A stretch of DNA of 64,000 bases from Volvariella volvacea V23 (lineage: Eukaryota > Basidiomycota > Agaricomycetes > Agaricales > Pluteaceae). The notes beneath the pieces are model-generated. The model searched no databases. It was not told where the DNA came from and saw only the letters and a program-made list of their open reading frames with translations. Location: assembly GCA_000349905.1 (NCBI GenBank), contig KB722751.1, positions 239,104 to 303,103 of the forward strand, in the 5' to 3' direction. The position numbers were made by a program, and so were the translations under genes. Every line of letters starts with the position of its first letter. Position 1 is the first letter of the stretch. Positions 24,829-37,286 of this stretch are shown in pieces.

Positions 24829-27816
24829 AATTCCAGATGCTTCCGTCGTGCCTACTACTGCGTTTTCTGGTTTCCCGGCTCTGGAATCAGGAGGGCTTCT
24901 TCTGCTATACTTCCGATAGGAACACAATTCATGGTTTCTATGTGCATAAACACATTTGCTTTGCACGCTCCTCGCTTCTTGTCTTTCTCCGTCGTGCTGC
25001 GCCTCTTCTCCATGTTCACAATACCACCTGCTCAGGCGTGACGATCTGGTCCTCGCCCTCTGCTCTTTGTTATGGATAGTCCGCTTCCCATCAAGTACTT
25101 TCCCCCAGTTCATCTACATTCATCAAACCGAACAATAACGTACTGTAAATCTAACACCTAGATTTTATCCGTTTCTTTTGTCTAAGTTGAGGGCCTTTTG
25201 GAATGTAATCATACTGCTTCGTTTCTCGTGAGAACTCTACTTGAAGTGTATCTTCTCGCCAATGAAGGATATCCCAGCCCCATTCCGAGCATGTGCTAGC
25301 AGACGCATTCAGCTGGAAGTGCAACTGTCTTCTCTTGTATCATTCGGCTAAATAATCCTCAACTTGTCCGGCCCTCACACGCCTATTAGTGGAAGAAGTA
25401 TGAAAGGCATTTGGACTGGACCTACAATCTTCTTTTCTCAGCCGGAACAATGGCAGTCAAGCTGGATACACGATGCAGTCATGATAGCTCTTATTGTGAG
25501 AAGAAAAGTAGTTATTCTTCTCTGCTACTGAACCTCGATGCCCTCCCGCAATGATAATAATCTTCATGTCACCTTGATTGCCCCTCGTAGGGTCGACGAG
25601 GTACTGCGATCAAATAATCTTATGAGTGTCATCATTGGGCATGAATCATCCCCAGATAACGATGGCTAGAGTGAGGATTTGACCAAGCACAGATGACGAA
25701 TACGACCTCTGATAATATCAGCCAACTCCCTTGAACGCGTTAGCACAGAAGGACAGGCGTTGAGGCTTCGCTCACACACTTGATAGGGGCACTGTGACTC
25801 GTTCCCTGTCCCCATGGAGAGTGATAAGATTAGCTTACGACTCACTGTTAAGGTAGCCTCAACGTACGGACAGCCGCCCGATGGGATCAGTCTAGAAGTA
25901 CAAAAGGATTGAATGTATCCGCACTCAAGCCCGTCCAGAACAATGGTGTTGCAAACGAATATCACGAAGCACTGATTGTCTTGTCTTGGGCCCCTTGTAT
26001 GTCGTCGAAGCTCGACATTGGAGCATCACAGCTAGCGGATAAACAAGGCAAGTTGAACAAGGCGAGTCATCCGGGTCTGAGTAAGGACCATGCACGGCAA
26101 AGAAGTGCTTTCTTTGTAAGTTCTCCCTGATAGCCCTGTACACGTGGACAAGAAGCCTGGACATAGACTTCACCTGCTGGAAGGGTCGATGATGTTTGAG
26201 GCGCAGCTTTCTCCAACTCGGGTCCATAATGGGATGTCTTGCCTGGAGCTAGTACGGACATAGACAGGCCAACAGCAATCAGAAGCTGGGGGAAAGACAC
26301 GGGACCCAAGGCTTGATTGATTCGTTTGTTTGAGCAACAAACCGTTGTTGGCGTCTCAGTTGCTCGTTTCTGCTCTGCCGACGTCTGCACAATCAGATGC
26401 ATAACTGCCATAACACTAGACTCGCAGCCTAATATCAGTACGACGGTCATAGACGCCACCCCGCAAGGTGTCGGTTGCTTAGCTTGATAGTCTGTGTAAA
26501 GCCACCACACTCCTATCTCAAATGCAACTGTCGACGGAAGCCGATTTCGTAACGTTTGTCCACTTGCAACCCTCCATCAGCTTCTATTTACTTACCAAGG
26601 CTGATATCATTTCTTGTCCTATTCATTCGCAACCCTGCAACTAGCCAATTTTGTCCCATAGGTGAGATCCATCTCGGAGATTTATCGTAAGATTGACCAC
26701 AGCATTAAAAACTCAAAAACGCACCGAAGATTCTCATAAGATGGGTACTGCAATGGTCGTGTAGTGGCCAGACAACGCCAGCCCTAGGATGCATGCACGC
26801 GATGTTGTTAGTGGCATCACGAAGAGACCGAATTGCCGCTGATGCCACGGATCGAAGGACGAGTTTGAGAGAAAATGATTTTGGTGTTCGGGCACCGAAA
26901 GCACCGAATAAAACGGGCATAAAACCTTCAGCTTGATGCGCCGCGCATTTACCAACCGCGCATGGAAAGCCACTAAGGGCGTAATACAACGCTGGAAATC
27001 CACATGAGGTTTCTTAGAATGGGCTGAATTAGTAGAGGTGGTGGCCATCGATGGCCTTCTTGGTGATTTGTGCCAACCCCAGCAACGTTACGCCCCCATG
27101 TGCCCTAGCCTTGGTGTCCGGCTTATGGGATACCGAAGTGCGAAATGGTAAACGCGAGCACGACACCGTCGGGAGAGAAGACGCTGGGCTACGTATGGCC
27201 ATCACAGCCGCAATGAAGTAAGCTCCGAAGAAAAGTGAGGCCTTCACCGATGTGGTAGTCGGAGAAAATGATAGGATCTGCCGGGAGCCCGGTCGTGAAA
27301 CTCGACACAATCAACGCATAGACAATGAAGGTGTTATCTACGATAGTAGTTATAATGTTAACATTCGCATGATTGACCTCAACACTCTGATCCTGATAGC
27401 CGTCTTGTTGGTGGCGTCGCTCATTTTTCATTTCATGTGGAAGGCCGCCGCGGGAAGTCGTGGGAATCGCAATCAGTAAATCTAACCTTTCAAAAGTTCG
27501 GTGAATGGAATTTGTAATTAGCAAGGATTTGCAGAAATGATCTGACTCCGAAAAGTGTATCCGTGACTCAGAAAACCCTAAACAATTCAAAAAAAAGAAA
27601 CAGTAAAATCTTGATTATGCCCCGAGCCGAGCAGCAAAAATAACATTCCCTGGTCCTCGGAAAGCGTGAGGTGCCATGATGTACATATGCAACGTGGAGG
27701 TCGGAATGGAAGAAATCATCGGGGCCAAAGCTGAAGCGAGCATCACATCAACCGCAAAAGTAACTTTGGATGACTATCACGTAGCTGCAAAGTAGCAACA
27801 AGCGAGTGGAAGGAGC
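24829..27816. other. Gene-poor 3-kb stretch with possible membrane-protein remnants (minus strand)
   Basis: No confident gene. On the minus strand, several hydrophobic pieces lie in plausible order: FFGAYFIAAVMAI (about 27230-27190), a GLRMNRTRNDISL exon-like piece ending at a GTAAGT donor (about 26597), WWLYTDY...MTVVLILGCESSVMAVMHLI (26510-26370), FPQLLIAVGLSMSVLA (about 26290) and CFVIFVCNTIVLDGL (about 25970). They could be exons of a fungal multi-pass membrane protein, or a decayed copy of one, but no complete spliced frame can be built by eye. The first about 850 bases (24829-25680) show nothing. Confidence 0.35.
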
Positions 27817-28282
27817 TCATTTAGATGGCGGCTTATCTGCCCAAATCGGTTTTACAGCATCTGGATCCAGCTGAGTTGACGTCTAGGAAACCAACGAAGC
27901 TCAGTTCGTTGGAGAGTACTGGTAGAATCAAAGGTGATAGTCCTTACCTGCGCGTCCACTTGTTTTTGTGTCTCGGCTTCCCTTGCAAGTCGGGCAGCAC
28001 GAGCGGCATCCACTTTCCGTCTTAGATCTGGCGCCATTTGCTGCATCCATGAGATGAGTTCTTAATTGACAGCCACAATTTGACCTTACATTATAGAGCT
28101 GCTCCTCCGTTGGCACCGTTACTGTGATAAAGTTCAGTCAGAATGACGCCTTTCGTTCGCAACGAGAACACTCGCATTTCATGAGAGCATATCCCACACC
28201 CATAACTGCATAAAGTCAACATGGTTAGCAAACGTCCCATGATGACACCCAAAAAGTACGAAAAGCGGAAGCAATGTCGGCC
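27817..28282 (-). CDS. CBP4: CBP4-type complex III (cytochrome bc1) assembly factor, 5' end unresolved
   Basis: Small inner-membrane protein needed for assembly of cytochrome b into complex III (role from yeast Cbp4). Exons on the minus strand: 28282-28260, 28205-28176, 28121-28090, 28040-27948 and 27882-27817. Spliced, they read ADIASAFLMGVGYALMK (one membrane helix), LTVPTEEQLYNQMAPDLRRK, a basic helical AARAARLAREAETQKQ, and DPDAVKPIWADKPPSK before a TGA. The VPTEEQLYN...LRRKVDA and DPD..KP.WA blocks are the family signature. The intron at 28175-28122 needs a GC donor (GCGAGT...CACAG). The exon holding the start codon lies upstream and I could not identify it. Confidence 0.75.
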
Positions 28283-29391
28283 CTAATTCAACGGAGTCTG
28301 GAATCGTGGGGTATTCTAAATCTTAGCGACCGCTGCCGTCACCGACGTAGGCCGGAGTGAAAGGGCAAATTACGACAATGCGCGTGATAGTGAAAAAGAA
28401 GGCGATAGAAGGAGAAGAGAAGGCGAGCAATAGATAGCGAGCAACCAGGAATGTGTTTCCGTGTGCTTCGACTCGGATGAGGGCCGACACTACTACTATT
28501 AGAAGAACTCCCCCGCGGTACCCAGTTGGATAACGCAGGCCGAAGAGGAAAACATAAACGGGTGAACCAAGGATTCAATGAGGGAGGGAAGGATTGCTTC
28601 GAGAATGGAGCAACTGGGATGAAAATGTAGTGTCGTCGGTGATTGAAAAAGCTGCTTCCGAATTCTCGTTGGTGGAAGGTGTGGACGACAAGAAACCCGT
28701 CCATTGGAATGGAAGTGGAATACGAAGACGGATGGGTATTTCCTCGTCGGCGCGCGATCGTTATGTTCTTCGATTCCCTTCTATTCACGTGTCCACTCAG
28801 AAGAAGATATTGCCCAGTGCGTTGTCCATCGTAACAGGGCACATTTGGCAATAGAAGGTGAAACGAGGGCACAACCCGGGGGCGAAACGATGAGATTTAA
28901 AATTTCATACTCACGTCCTGCAGAGGCCAGTGTAAATCTGAACCAAGGAAAACTCGCCATTGCAAAGAGTAGCAATTCTATCCACCAGCACGCCTGGGGT
29001 GTCGATGTCGAGAAAGTCGAGGATAGTTGGTTCGACGATGTTTGCCAGCCGGGACTAGTCACGGGATGCCCGCCGTGCCGTTGACGTCATGGCCACCTCA
29101 CTTCACACTCGTTAACTCTATTTGTGCATCTTAAATATGACTGGAATGCAAGCTGATCACAGTGTGTACGACGTGCAAAATAACACAGAACAGACAAAAA
29201 AAAAGAAAACAAATTTCAGAACATAGCTGTATGCATGATGACGATTATGGGAGTGGATGATGTGGGTGATGCTAATGCTGATCCAAGAGTAGAACGAATT
29301 GTAGGGGACAAATGATATGAGAGGCCAAAGCATTGAATGATACAATGATTATCAAGTGCTGAGAACCAAGTGTCGGAAAACTTCCAGACGT
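28283..29391. other. CBP4 5' region and arrestin-like 3' flank
   Basis: This must include the missing CBP4 first exon and promoter. The 177-codon open frame at 28339-28872 (minus) ends before the CBP4 exons in a different frame and shows no family features. Nothing else is recognised. Confidence 0.4.
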
Positions 29392-31531
29392 TCAAACCTT
29401 CCCCGGTAAAGCTTTCACCAGATTGACAGCTCTTCTTATCTTACTCGAAAACCCAAGTAGATCACTTGATTTTCGACTTTGAACCTCAATTCTCGCTAGT
29501 TCCTCCTCCCACGCTTTCATATCCTCCGACACGCTCGTCGCACTGCTATTGCTTCCGCTTCTACCTGTCCTAGCATTGCTGCTTGACAGATCGCTGAAGC
29601 TAGTGCTATTGCTGCTGCCACTGGACGAAGAACTTATTTTCGGGGGCGAGAGGACGTAAGAGCTTCCTAGTTTGGTGTCCGACTGGCTAGTATCGGGTCT
29701 CGCTGCTCTTCGCTTCTTCGTCGAATCGGCTGGGTCCTCCAACTCCAGCTCCCCATCCTTATCGCGCGAGCGTGCGAATAATCCATCATCTCGATAGGAT
29801 AAGTGTGGTGCTTTGTCACGAGGTCCTGCACTGGTGTGGGGTCTTCGTGGTGCAGATTTCATCTTGATATTTGGGTATGTCGATGTTGCCGATGACTTCG
29901 AGGATTTATTGTGGGAACACTCTACTCGCGACATCGAAGAATTGGCCGAGGAGGAGGCAGCTTCACGTTCTCTCCGTGATCGTCGTGGGGATTTTGATTT
30001 GGCTCGGATGGGGGACTCATTCTGAACCTCACTATACTTCGCGACAGCACATTGCCGTTCAGAAGCGTTGGTGGAAACAACGAGGACTTCTTTTTCCGGA
30101 AGCTCGACTGTCTCAGTACCAAAGGGTGTAGAGAAAACGACCTGGGACCAATAATAAATATCTCGGAAGTCGAACAATGCTGCTTGACGCATACCTTAAC
30201 ACGGACGAAGTATCTAATATTCACCAAATCCGACTGTATAGTCTCTCCTATTGCCCATCTGCTGTTAGGCTTTGGAGGAGGCCATTGTAGTGTCAGAGTT
30301 TTATTCCAAGCACCGCTATCATCTCGTGTAAAATGTACCGAAGATTCTGTGCTTGTGATTGTGTTGGTGATGACTTTGGAGGAAGACTGTGACAAGGGGG
30401 GTATATCTGAAGAAGCACTGGGAGCACACTGAAGCTCAGGCGGAATGAGTGCGGTTGAAGAACTGGTTTCGTCAGCCGGATGTACGCTGTTTGGTGTTAC
30501 TGTAGGGGATGAGGATGCAAGAGAAGATGATGAAATAAGAGCGTCTGAGTGTACTGGAGCTCCTTCTTTATAAGAGGATACTGGAGAGCCCGCTTGTGGT
30601 GTGGTTGATGGGGAAGGAATAGGGATAGCGAGGCTAGCATTGCCACAACAGGGAGACCTGGGCGGTGTGGGCGGTTCGGAGTTAAGCGAAAGGGTAATCC
30701 GTCGCTCGATTAGGGCTGAAGCATTTCGTACAGAAACGTTAGAATCTATGGGTAGGATGCACAAGGGTATAGGAATGAGGTCATGGGGACCGATCGGTAT
30801 TGTAGGGACGTTCATGCTAAACTGGATTTTGGGTGAGCGGGGCTTATATGCGTAATTGCACAGGGGGATAGGAGCTTCTGGCGTGGGTTGGTGTCGAGGG
30901 AGATCATATCTCGTCAACAGAAGCTCAAAATGTCGCATTTGTCTCGAACCAATCCCCGATATCGGTGCGTGGTTGATGGCTAACTCCCGATTAGCAAAGG
31001 CGACCAAGAGCAATATCGATAGAAGTTCTGAACGCACTAGCTTCAACCCTCCACGAGCAGCGATAATCAACAAAGTTGCACGTGCTGAATCCACCAACCT
31101 TCGCTGGTAGTGTCAAGCGGAATGGGAACTCGACCTCACCCAGTGGCGCATACTCCTGGTCATCGGGTTTTGACCACAGTACCTGGGTGTGATCCACCAG
31201 AATATTGGACTGCAAAATCGACACGCGACCAACGCGAGCTTCGTAGCACCGTATCGAGACTGTGAGTGATTTTGCGGGCAACAATTTCATGTCATCGTCG
31301 AGTTTCGTTCGGACGACTGTGGGGAAGCGCATATATGTCAGTTTCGGGAGTCCTGGGTGCAAAAGTGGCGTGGCTTACTCCCTTCTACCCTTATGGGGGT
31401 AAGGCCGAGATAACCACTATGTGGAAAGTACCGGAGACCTTGGTTTCCTGGATGCAGACATGAGCAACGAAGATTGGTCGGATGGTTACGAGGAACGCAC
31501 CCTTTGTTGAGGAGAGAATGAGATGGACCAT
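29392..31531 (-). CDS. Arrestin-like (alpha-arrestin related) trafficking protein
   Basis: Start MVHLILSSTKGAFLVTIRP at 31531. A GTACTT intron joins ETKVSG to LPKLTYMRFPTVVRTK, giving an arrestin-N-like sandwich (LLPAKSLTVSIRCYEARVGR, VLWSKPDDQEYAPLGEVEFP, FRLTLPAKVGGFSTCNFVDY with WRVEA). A second intron (GTGCGT donor) leads to the C-terminal half (IQFSMNVPTIPIGPHDLIPI), interrupted by a long Ser/Pro-rich insertion, then GETIQSDLVNIRYFVRVK, an intron, and VVFSTPFGTETVELPEKEVL. The last about 220 residues are Ser/Arg-rich and end in a helix (MKAWEEELARIEVQSR). Arrestin-like proteins recruit ubiquitin ligases to membrane cargo. I see no clear PPxY motif in the parts read, so the ligase link is open. 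About 640 residues. Confidence 0.78.
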
Positions 31532-31884
31532 GGGAGGGCGGCAACGGGGAGGGAGGGGGGAGAAAGAGGTGGAGAGGGAAGGAAGAAGAGAGAATTGCGG
31601 ATGGGAGGTGAGGCATCTGGATAAAAGGCTTTGGATTGGAAGAAGCGCCAACTAAGTTCATACGAGATCTGTCCACCTGCATCCGAATACCCCTTGCCTT
31701 ATTCGGCTGATCTCCTTTCGGCCCATCCCTGCTTCTGTATTTATTTATTTTATTTATTCCCGTTTATCTCTCCGGTCACCCCGCCAGCGTCACGCAGTGA
31801 CTCCCCTCCCGGTCACACATTTCCAACCGGGGTGTCGTGTCTAGCCGCTCTCCTCCGTCCTTCCTCCCCACACCCTCGTCCACC
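31532..31884. promoter_or_regulatory. Divergent intergenic region arrestin-like / SLC35F6-like
   Basis: 353 bp between divergent start codons, containing both promoters. Purine-rich near the arrestin start and pyrimidine-rich (CTCC/TTCC) before the transporter ATG. No specific factor site can be named. Confidence 0.5.
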
Positions 31885-33942
31885 ATGCCATCCTCCTGGT
31901 TCGTGCCGTTCCTGCTTGCGGGAATGATCCTCACGGTATTCAGTGTCATCATATATCACTTTGATTTGAGTTCATCTTGTGCTAGGGCTCCAGCAACTCG
32001 TTGTGGAGCAAGTGGCAGGCAAGCCAACAGCAGTATCACACAACAATTGCCAAGTCTGACTTGTCTATCATATTATCCGTAGGACATGCAATGCGTCGAG
32101 AACTGCGACGACCCAGACCCCCATAACCATGTTCTCTACGAGCAGCCTGTATGGCAAACTCTCCAAATGTTCCGTGAGTGATCCCCACCAAGTTTCAACG
32201 TTCTCCAAATACCTTGTGCGCTAATCAACTTATCGTGACAGTCGGAGAGATGCTCTGTCAGTATAAATTCTTCCGAGATATAACGTTGCACACTCATGTG
32301 CTCTCGCTTCCTCTTGTCCCATAACAGGCTTTTTGCCGGTCATCTTCACGTGGCTCCAATCAAAGCGGCAGCCGTCCGTTCACTTACCCCCAGACCCCGA
32401 CAGCGACTCCGAACCTGCAATGAAGGCGCTGCCTTTGGACGGCTGGAAGATTCTCCTATTATGGATCCCCGCCGCTTGCGATCTAACTGGTACAACAGTG
32501 CGTTCGCAGTGCTAACTGTATACTACGAACACCAGCTCACGATCATTGTATAGTTGATGAACGTTGGCCTTCTATACACACCAGTGTCTATCTACCAAAT
32601 GACTCGCGGCGCCCTCGTTTTGTTTGTCGGAACTCTTAGCGTGTTATTCCTTCGTCGTCGCCTTTGGCTCTACCAGTGCGGCTTATCCTCTCTATTGCGT
32701 CCAGCTCCTTGTTTAACGAGATTGTACTTTAGATGGGTTTCCCTCATTGTCGTCATGGCCGGTGTCGGTCTCGTCGGATTCAGTGGCTCGCTTATCAAGG
32801 ATACCATTAAAGAGCCTTCCTCTTTGACACCCTCGTCGCTTCACACCTCTGCCGAAGAGCCCCAGATGACCAGGGTTCTCGTCGGTAAGTCGCACCCAAC
32901 GAACTGGTTCAAAATCAATGAGTAACATTACATTCTTGCAAGGTGTATTTTTCATCTTGTTTGCCCAAATTTTGTAAGGAATCTTCATGATGGTTCCCAA
33001 GCTTATCTCAATCCCATTTAATAGCACGGCCTTCCAATTCGTCGTAGAAGGTCAGGATCCATACCATATTGCCATATATTTTGGACTCACCATTTGAATT
33101 TCTCCAGAGAAGATTATGAGTAAGTCGGAATGCCGCTGGCTTCGATCTACTAATTAATGTTTCAAACTTCCAGGCCGATATTCAGTTGCCCCACTAGTCG
33201 CCGTTGGCTATGAGGGCCTCTTCGGTGCCATTTCCATCCTACTAATCATGCCAATTTTGTCTATGCCCTCCATTGCCTCAAAGTCAACTTTCTTTGATTT
33301 GCCTCGGGGCTGGTACCAAATGATCAACACTCCCTCCGTCCTATACTCCGGTATTGCCATCGCATTTAGCATCTCTCTGTTCAACTATTTCGGCCTCAGT
33401 GTCACTCGTTATGTTAGCGCCACTGCTAGGTCTTTGACAGACACCTGCAGGACTTTGTCCATCTGGCTTATTAGTCTTGGGCTTGGTTGGGAAAAGCTGC
33501 TGTTCCCTATCTCACTTCTCCAAGTTCTTGGATTCTCACTTTTGGTGTAAGTGACATATTTGTCATCCGCTGCAACACCTCATGACAAACAATTTTAACC
33601 TTTCCGCCTGTGCATCGATTAATATTGCCGCAATTAGTTATGGAACAGTGAGTGCCACTTACCGCTTTTTACGCTCGTGAATATCGAGTGTCTCATTTCC
33701 GCTTCGCCCCATAGTTCTTATTCAATAACCTGGTCGCACCACCGTCATTCCTTGCCGCTCCGAGTTCATTACATCCGGTTGCATCAGATGTTGATGAAGA
33801 AGAACGTCAAGGCCTTCTTTCTGGCCCATTGGATGAAACTGCAGCCCTTCCGGCCGATCTTGGTCAAGGTGGTTATGACGTTGTTCCAGAAGGCCAGCAC
33901 GCGATTGCCAACCCAGCCCCAGGCAGGTCAAGTGCTACTTAG
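31885..33942 (+). CDS. SLC35F6-like drug/metabolite (DMT) superfamily transporter
   Basis: A multi-pass membrane protein starting MPSSWFVPFLLAGMILTG, the first of about ten helices. Introns are numerous and short. Key blocks: MQCVENCDD; WQTLQMFLGEMLCFLPVIFT; WKILLLWIPAACDLTGTTLM; NVGLLYTPVSIYQMTRGALV; VLVGVFFILFAQIFTAFQFV; EEKIMSRYSVAPLVAVGYEG; SISLFNYFGLSVTRYVSATA; TLSIWLISLGLGWE. The Q-M-T-R-G and A-T-A-R-S repeats at the ends of two homologous halves are typical of SLC35F6 and related nucleotide-sugar-type carriers. The cytosolic tail (SDVDEEERQGLLSGPLDE) has an acidic di-leucine-like motif suiting lysosome/vacuole sorting. The substrate is unknown. Confidence 0.88.
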
Positions 33943-35951
33943 ACATTGCCTAAGGGGGGTTTAATTTCCTCTTATCTCGATTCATGATCACTATACGTTC
34001 GCAAGTGAACAATTGTGTTCTTGGCTCTCTTATATTCATCGAAGGCAGTCCCCATTCTCACAGCCGTCATCCACCACCTGTCACAAACCCGTTGCGTCGC
34101 CTTCTGCATTCAATGTGTATCATATAATATTCTTGCACTATTCTTTCTTGGGTCTCGCGTTTCGTCGTCCCTTTGCCCGTGAGTTGAAGGACCTGGATTG
34201 CAAATCCCTTCATTCAATGATATTTCTAGGGTAGAATTGTTCGTGCTTTCTGTTAGCCAACTAGAGTAGTGCTGCTATAAATCGTCGTTGCTGCTATGTC
34301 GTCATCCTCGCCTGTGTCCGGTTACACGCGCCACCCCATGATTGGGCGGACTGAAAACGATCCGTTGATGGCATCGAACTAGTCGATCTCGTACTACCAT
34401 TTATTTCTAATTCAATGTAGGAGCACGGGAAAAGCCTTGCACTTACTAGCGGCAAGTCACTTGGCCACAGTGGATGACCAGAATCCTCACATGACGTTCG
34501 TGACAAAAATACCCGAAGTGATGCATATGGCCCCGAGACTCCCCCATAACTCCAAAGCCTGTCGTCAGCATCATACGAGTTTATTACTGTCTTGAGTTTC
34601 ACGCATTATCATTGATTCGACAGTGCTATCAAAGTTGATGCGGTACTTACCATCTGAGTTGGGGATCAGGACCGCTGCACCTAATTTCGGACTAATGGCT
34701 GACATATGGGCATTACAGCAACGTCCAGTGAATGCAGAAAACGTGGCTGGTTAAAAATTCGTTGGCACTACACATCGTCTAAATTTATCTCATTCTAGCG
34801 TGTCGTACGGCAACCATTATAGATATACAGGTGGGGACATCTGTCGCCGCGGAGTGGGCATAATTTTAGAGCCATAGGGCGGTGATCCTCAACTAGAATG
34901 CGCATGCCTGACTCGGGTAATTGGGTACGAGATTTGCTCCAGAGGTATTCACGCACATGGAGAATTATCCCGGCTGAGACCTGGCTAATCCAGCCGCCTG
35001 ATATGTATCAATGAACACCAGTCGTAAGTGGAGTGCTGGTGGAGCAGAAAGACTGGAAGCCTTAGTAAAAAGGCCTGAACACCCCAATGGAAGCTGAGAA
35101 CAAAAACACTATCTGTGGTGCTATTCCTCGAAGCACGACCCGCCTTCAGCGGATTTTAACTCGGATTTCTGACTGACGGCGCCGTCGATCCTGCCATCCA
35201 CATGCCCAAAACCGAGAGAGACAAAATACAAACATCTTAGATTAGCCTGTGGACTTTTCAGAGTTGGCTTGTGTTGATGGGATATGCTTGGAAGGGCATC
35301 TGCGGCGAACCTTTTTTTTGTGACAACTTACTGGCTTACTGGTAATAGTATTGCAACATAGATTTTAACAATTAAAATTCAGCTGATCAACACAGTACCA
35401 TGTGCACACACCTTGATGGATTACTCACACCCACACAGACGCTCTTAGTCCGGTTACTGCGGTGTTGCAGCCTTGTACACGATCCCAATCAAATTGTAAG
35501 GGTCTGAAGACGGCAGCAGAGTATCAGGGTAGGAAAGATCTCGAAGAGTGCATGCTGCGGAATGCTTCACGTCCAAGTTGCCGAATGCTTAAGGATGCAG
35601 AATTCTTGTTTAGAACTTCGCGGGTCCAGACAAGAAGCAGCATCATCAGTAGGCTTGGCTGTTTTATATGGACACCGCTGGTATTCCACGTTCTAGCTGT
35701 ATGAGGCATAACCCTCATTCGATCAAACCCGTGTCCTGTCCGGTTCTGAGACCGAGTGGGGCAAGTCGCAAATGCCGTGAGGTTGGGCAGGGTTTTGATG
35801 CGTGCAGCTTCAGAGCATGTATTACGCTGTTTTATCCGACTCTGGCATAGCTCCAGTGCGCCATGGGAAAGCATTGTAGTTAGCTAATAGGTATAGAAAC
35901 GTACACAGGATGAGGGCCAAACTCCCTGCAATCCGAATAGCCAGTTACTGT
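33943..35951. other. Gene-poor 2-kb stretch
   Basis: No tRNA, transposase or convincing reading frame is seen. Short frames (34013-34234 plus, 34294-34602 minus, 35524-35874 minus) lack splice support or domains. It may contain a non-coding transcript or decayed sequence; nothing can be named. Confidence 0.5.
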
Positions 35952-37286
35952 TTAGTCTTCATCATCACTACCATAATCCGCTAATCCCAGCCCGGAGGGT
36001 GCTGGAGGAGGTGCTCGTGCTTTCGGAGGAGCTAGAACGGGGGTTGGGGCCCCATTTCTCTTCCGAATCTCGTTGAAGTACTTGAGACTCTCCAAGGTGT
36101 CAGAGCTGAGAATCCCTATAGGGGCAGGTTTTGATTGCTGCTCAGGTGGTTGGGGTGATCCTGTCGATTCCTCTCCCTCTACAATGTTCTCCAATTTCCT
36201 CCTCTTGTTTCCCGGTTCACTGGTGTCTTCCGCACTACTGAGCTCCTCTCCCTGACCCTCTTCACTATTCTGCTTCAAGTAGCCCGCTTCGTCCACTTCT
36301 TCGCCATCCTCAAGAGCCCGGATAGCCCTCATCGCGTTGATGATTCGTGTATCAATGCGGGATTGGATTGCCTCCCTTCCTAGTTCTTCTAAGCGTCGTT
36401 TTTCGACTACCTTGGAGACGGGATTCGGGTCCTCTGTCGCCCAGCGAACGTTGAGAATTTCATCGTTATCAAGTGATTGACAAGCCATGGCCTCTTTGGC
36501 AAATTGGGCGTGCAGTTCGGATTTGTAAGTCACGAATGCAACGCTTCGATACTGCAAGACCTTTACAGCCCAACCGGTTTCAGAGTCATCTGTGGAGAGT
36601 TTGTGGGTCGTTGAGGAAACATTGGAATGAGACTTACCTCTCTCGATATCTCCGAATTCTCTGAAATGTCTGAAAACCACCTCCTCTGTCTCCAAGCCAC
36701 TGCCCGTCTCCTTGATTCGTCCCACATACAGAGTTCGATTCTGTCTGTTGAAGCTTCCTACGCCGCCCATATCGTCGCGATAGTCCGCAAATTTGTCTCG
36801 GGCAAAGCAATCTTTCGAGCTATCCGGCAGCGCAGCATCAGGGTCCGGAAGACAGTGTAGATACTCGCACTCCCAACCATAAGGACAGCAACCACGAGCA
36901 AAAAATAGGCAAGTATATCTCATTCCAGTAGTGTTTGCTCTCGTTAGTCCTGTATCCTTTTTCATGTTGCAGCGTGTCTGCGATTTGGTCTTGCTAGAAA
37001 CGGAATAAGTCTCGATGATTGGCAACTAAGCCTGTACGCACTTGGAATAACTATCCTCACGATCACCGCCTGCCCATTTGTTATACCAAATGTCTACGAA
37101 ATTCGATTAGCAACTACGTAAACCCAACGAAACCTGGCTGAAGGGTTCAGACTTACTATATTCCTTCCCCGTCTGGACCGTCTCCGTCTTCACGACTTGA
37201 CCAGGCTTTACTTGCTTGCGCGCAGGCTTTAGCTTCTTAAGGGTTTTTGGGATAAATAGTGGTGGCTGTTGCGTTTCTGGGCTCAT
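35952..37286 (-). CDS. CWC2: Pre-mRNA-splicing factor Cwc2
   Basis: RNA-binding component of the NineTeen complex that contacts U6 snRNA and the intron in the active spliceosome (established for yeast Cwc2). The start MSPETQQPPLFIPKTLKK is at 37286. Then DIWYNKWAGGDRED and the Torus/CCCH zinc-finger region (SQTRCNMKKDTGLTRAN, YTCLFFARGCCPYGWECEYL) with Cys and His spacing intact. An RRM follows: NRTLYVGRIKE as RNP2 and VAFVTYKSELHAQFAKEAM as RNP1, then ILNVRWATEDPNP. The C-terminal part is acidic and Pro-rich, ending SGLGLADYGSDDED. The gene has short introns, including one inside the RRM (about 36635-36570). All key zinc ligands are present. Confidence 0.95.

Noticed and set aside
28339..28872. 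177-codon minus-strand open frame upstream of CBP4
   Set aside because: Low-complexity mixed composition, no domain, and its end does not connect in frame with the CBP4 exons.
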